This document shows positions 62,788 through 64,000 of a stretch of DNA of 64,000 nt, one piece after another. Each line of letters starts with the position of its first letter. The first letter of the stretch is position 1. The notes beneath the pieces are model-generated. The model was not told the DNA's origin. It did no database searches and was given only the letters and a program-made list of their open reading frames with translations. Origin of the DNA: Pseudomonadota bacterium (lineage in GTDB: Bacteria > Pseudomonadota > Alphaproteobacteria > Rhizobiales > Hyphomicrobiaceae). Location: contig JAEZRM010000028.1 in the NCBI GenBank assembly GCA_023412805.1, positions 62,001-126,000 on the forward strand, in the 5' to 3' direction. Made by a program: the position numbers and the translations under genes.

Positions 62788-63036
62788 TTAGACTGAATGT
62801 CCGCCTCCGCCCCATCCGTCGTTCGAGCGCGATTGGTAGTAGCTCAGAAGCCATATGCGCACAGCGCTCGAAAGTCCCGCAGCACCACGATTTTGATCGA
62901 TTGTCGCGACGAGTCGCGAGACCGGGACGCGCTCCTTGGCGGCGACCTCCTTGAGGGCATTCCAGAATGGCGGTTCGAGCGAGATCGACGTTCGGTGCCC
63001 GTCGATCGAGAACGAGCGCTTGATGGGCCGTGTCAC
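62788..63036 (-). CDS. Ribbon-helix-helix (RHH_4) protein
   Basis: An 82-residue protein with a ribbon-helix-helix fold of the RHH_4 type: KRSFSIDGHRTSISLEPPFWNALKEVAAKERVPVSRLV, where the beta strand and two helices should dimerise and bind DNA. The ATG at 63036 overlaps the stop of the DUF4169 gene by four bases, a pairing typical of this order. Targets are unknown. Confidence 0.88.
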   Translation of the reverse strand: MTRPIKRSFSIDGHRTSISLEPPFWNALKEVAAKERVPVSRLVATIDQNRGAAGLSSAVRIWLLSYYQSRSNDGWGGGGHSV

Positions 63037-63281
63037 GGCACTTTAGGGGCGGAAGTCTCGGGTGCGGTATCGGCCAACGGCTCTTCGGGAGCTGTATCCG
63101 AGCTCTTCTCGATGCGATGGCCGTCGAGATGCTGGCGGCTTCTCGCCTCACCGATTTCGTCGCGTTCGCGCTCGGCGCGCGTGCGGCCGAACCGTGCGCG
63201 GTTACTCTCCGCCTCGGCTTCCTTGGCCTCACGTTCGCGACGCTTGCGCGCCTGTCGGAGGTTGATGATTTCGGCAGTCAT
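63033..63281 (-). CDS. DUF4169 family protein
   Basis: An 82-residue highly charged protein. The N-terminal TAEIINLRQARKRREREAKEAEAESNRARFGRTRAER is the DUF4169 pattern, a basic/acidic helix; the rest is acidic and proline-rich. Function is unknown. It is translationally coupled to the RHH gene and lies 20 bases after the DUF2794 gene. Confidence 0.88.
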   Translation of the reverse strand: MTAEIINLRQARKRREREAKEAEAESNRARFGRTRAERERDEIGEARSRQHLDGHRIEKSSDTAPEEPLADTAPETSAPKVP

Positions 63282-63301
63282 GGGGATGTCAATCCACTGG
63301 C

Positions 63302-63688
63302 TCAGTCGACGAGGCGCACGCGCTTGTCGATGACGGCGAGGACCCTGTCGAGTTCGTTGCCGCGCTTGAGTATCAAGCCCGTGGCGCTAACGACGCTGTA
63401 GGCGCCCTGCTTGCGCGCGAGCTTCGGTGTCTTCTCGATGCGGTAGAGAGGCACTTCACTCGTTCGGCGGAAGATCGAGAAGGCGGCCGTCTCTCGGCCG
63501 TGGTCGATCGCATAGTCGCGCCATTCACCCGCCGCAACCTGGCGGCCGTAAACGTCCAGGATGGCCGTCAATTCACGTCGCGTGAAGACAACCACGGACG
63601 GCGCCGGCGATGATGCGCGATGGGTCGGCGATATGGACCCGCCTGCACCAAAGCCGGGATAGAGGCTTATTGGCTCGGCATCGCTCAT
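63302..63688 (-). CDS. DUF2794 family protein
   Basis: A 128-residue protein of the DUF2794 family, nearly limited to alphaproteobacteria. Conserved blocks are FTRRELTAILDVYGRQVAAGEWRDYAIDHG and PLYRIEKTPKLARKQGAYSVV. The first 30 residues are low-complexity. No function has been established that I know of. It heads a three-gene cluster with DUF4169 and the RHH regulator. Confidence 0.9.
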   Translation of the reverse strand: MSDAEPISLYPGFGAGGSISPTHRASSPAPSVVVFTRRELTAILDVYGRQVAAGEWRDYAIDHGRETAAFSIFRRTSEVPLYRIEKTPKLARKQGAYSVVSATGLILKRGNELDRVLAVIDKRVRLVD

Positions 63689-63774
63689 GGGCGCCTCCTG
63701 CTTGTGTTTGACAAAAGGATGACGCCAAACTCAGGGGAGCGCAAGAGCACCCCGCAGGGCGCTCTCAGCCTCGG

Positions 63775-63798
63775 AAAACAGCCGCACGAGCACGGCTG
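63775..63798 (-). terminator. Rho-independent terminator of the partial gene at the right edge
   Basis: On the minus strand, CAGCCG, an eight-base loop and CGGCTG are followed by TTTT. It is 8 bases past the stop codon of the gene entering from the right edge. Confidence 0.65.
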
Positions 63799-63806
63799 CC
63801 GAGATT

Positions 63807-64000
63807 TCAGGTCTTGGTCTTGGCGAGCTTTTCGATTCGCGCCTGCATGGCGGCGAGTTCGTTGCGCATGACGGTCAACTCGTCGCTCTCCGGCGCTTCG
63901 GCACCGCTTCCCGAAGGCTTGGCGGTGGCCGTTTTCTCGCGCATTGGCGCTGCTGCCTCGGCCCCGTCGGCTTTGGATGCGCCGCCCTCGACCTTGGCCC
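63807..64000 (-). CDS. C-terminal part of an unidentified gene, possibly PhaR (partial)
   Basis: The minus strand is open from the right edge to a TGA at 63807-63809. The visible 64 residues are an alanine/lysine/glutamate-rich linker followed by a short helix, ELTVMRNELAAMQARIEKLAK. This end resembles the C-terminus of polyhydroxyalkanoate synthesis repressor PhaR, and also some phasins. The start is outside the window, so the identity is a guess. Confidence 0.45.
   Translation of the reverse strand, partial: AKVEGGASKADGAEAAAPMREKTATAKPSGSGAEAPESDELTVMRNELAAMQARIEKLAKTKT

Noticed and set aside
1..64000. Search by eye for tRNA, rRNA, prophage and integrative elements
   Set aside because: No cloverleaf, rRNA-like stretch, integrase or transposase gene was found; only short repeats and possible miniature elements are present.

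Overview
The window is a GC-rich, gene-dense piece of an alphaproteobacterial chromosome, most likely from the order Hyphomicrobiales (Rhizobiales). The pointers are a 1608-residue NAD-glutamate dehydrogenase, the cell-cycle regulator TrcR (DUF1013), the block hemY / mic60-like / hemD / hemC with tsaD divergent, several small families typical of this order (DUF1244, DUF2794, DUF4169, RHH_4), and an fdsGBA-fdhD-fdsD formate dehydrogenase. Genus is not resolved; a lipoate-carrier protein of the kind used in sulfur oxidation and a complete NAD-linked formate dehydrogenase would suit a Hyphomicrobium-like organism. No rRNA, tRNA, CRISPR array, prophage or intact insertion sequence was seen.

Layout. 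1-10 kb: an H-protein-like lipoyl carrier, N-formylglutamate amidohydrolase family enzyme, Nudix enzyme, two transporters, a quinone oxidoreductase, a SpoU methylase, an IalB-like protein, ccmC-ccmD-ccmG of cytochrome c maturation, and a GYF-domain membrane protein. 10-18.5 kb: an operon of a D-glutamate cyclase-type hydro-lyase, a three-part TRAP transporter and a fused 5-oxoprolinase, which together look like an uptake and catabolic route for D-glutamate or 5-oxoproline. 18.5-27 kb: a LysR regulator, the formate dehydrogenase operon, then 5-formyl-THF cyclo-ligase and a YmdB-type phosphoesterase. 27-36 kb: rpmJ, comEC, trcR, homoserine dehydrogenase and assorted genes. 36-41 kb: the giant glutamate dehydrogenase. 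41-52 kb: methyltransferase, lytic transglycosylase, a soluble histidine kinase, the Mic60/HemY/HemD/HemC block and tsaD. 52-57 kb: thiolase, DASS-type anion permease, XdhC-like maturation protein and an IclR regulator. 57-59.5 kb: hisI, folE, an IscU-like scaffold and yidD. 59.5-64 kb: periplasmic proteins (Sel1-type, TAXI binding protein, DsrE-like) and small regulators.

The least expected content is non-coding. A 54-58 base structured repeat occurs four times (4378, 51974, 59400, 59484), each copy beginning or ending within about 13 bases of a stop codon, with stem arms that differ between copies but remain complementary within each. The 51.7-52.0 kb gap also holds a run of four stem-loops and a half copy of that repeat. 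Two related TA-flanked long dyads lie in tandem at 53.3-53.5 kb, and the second supplies the stop codon of the anion permease. The formate dehydrogenase promoter region carries three separate palindromes, one of them of the GntR/FadR type. All function calls come from reading the sequence; no database search was run.
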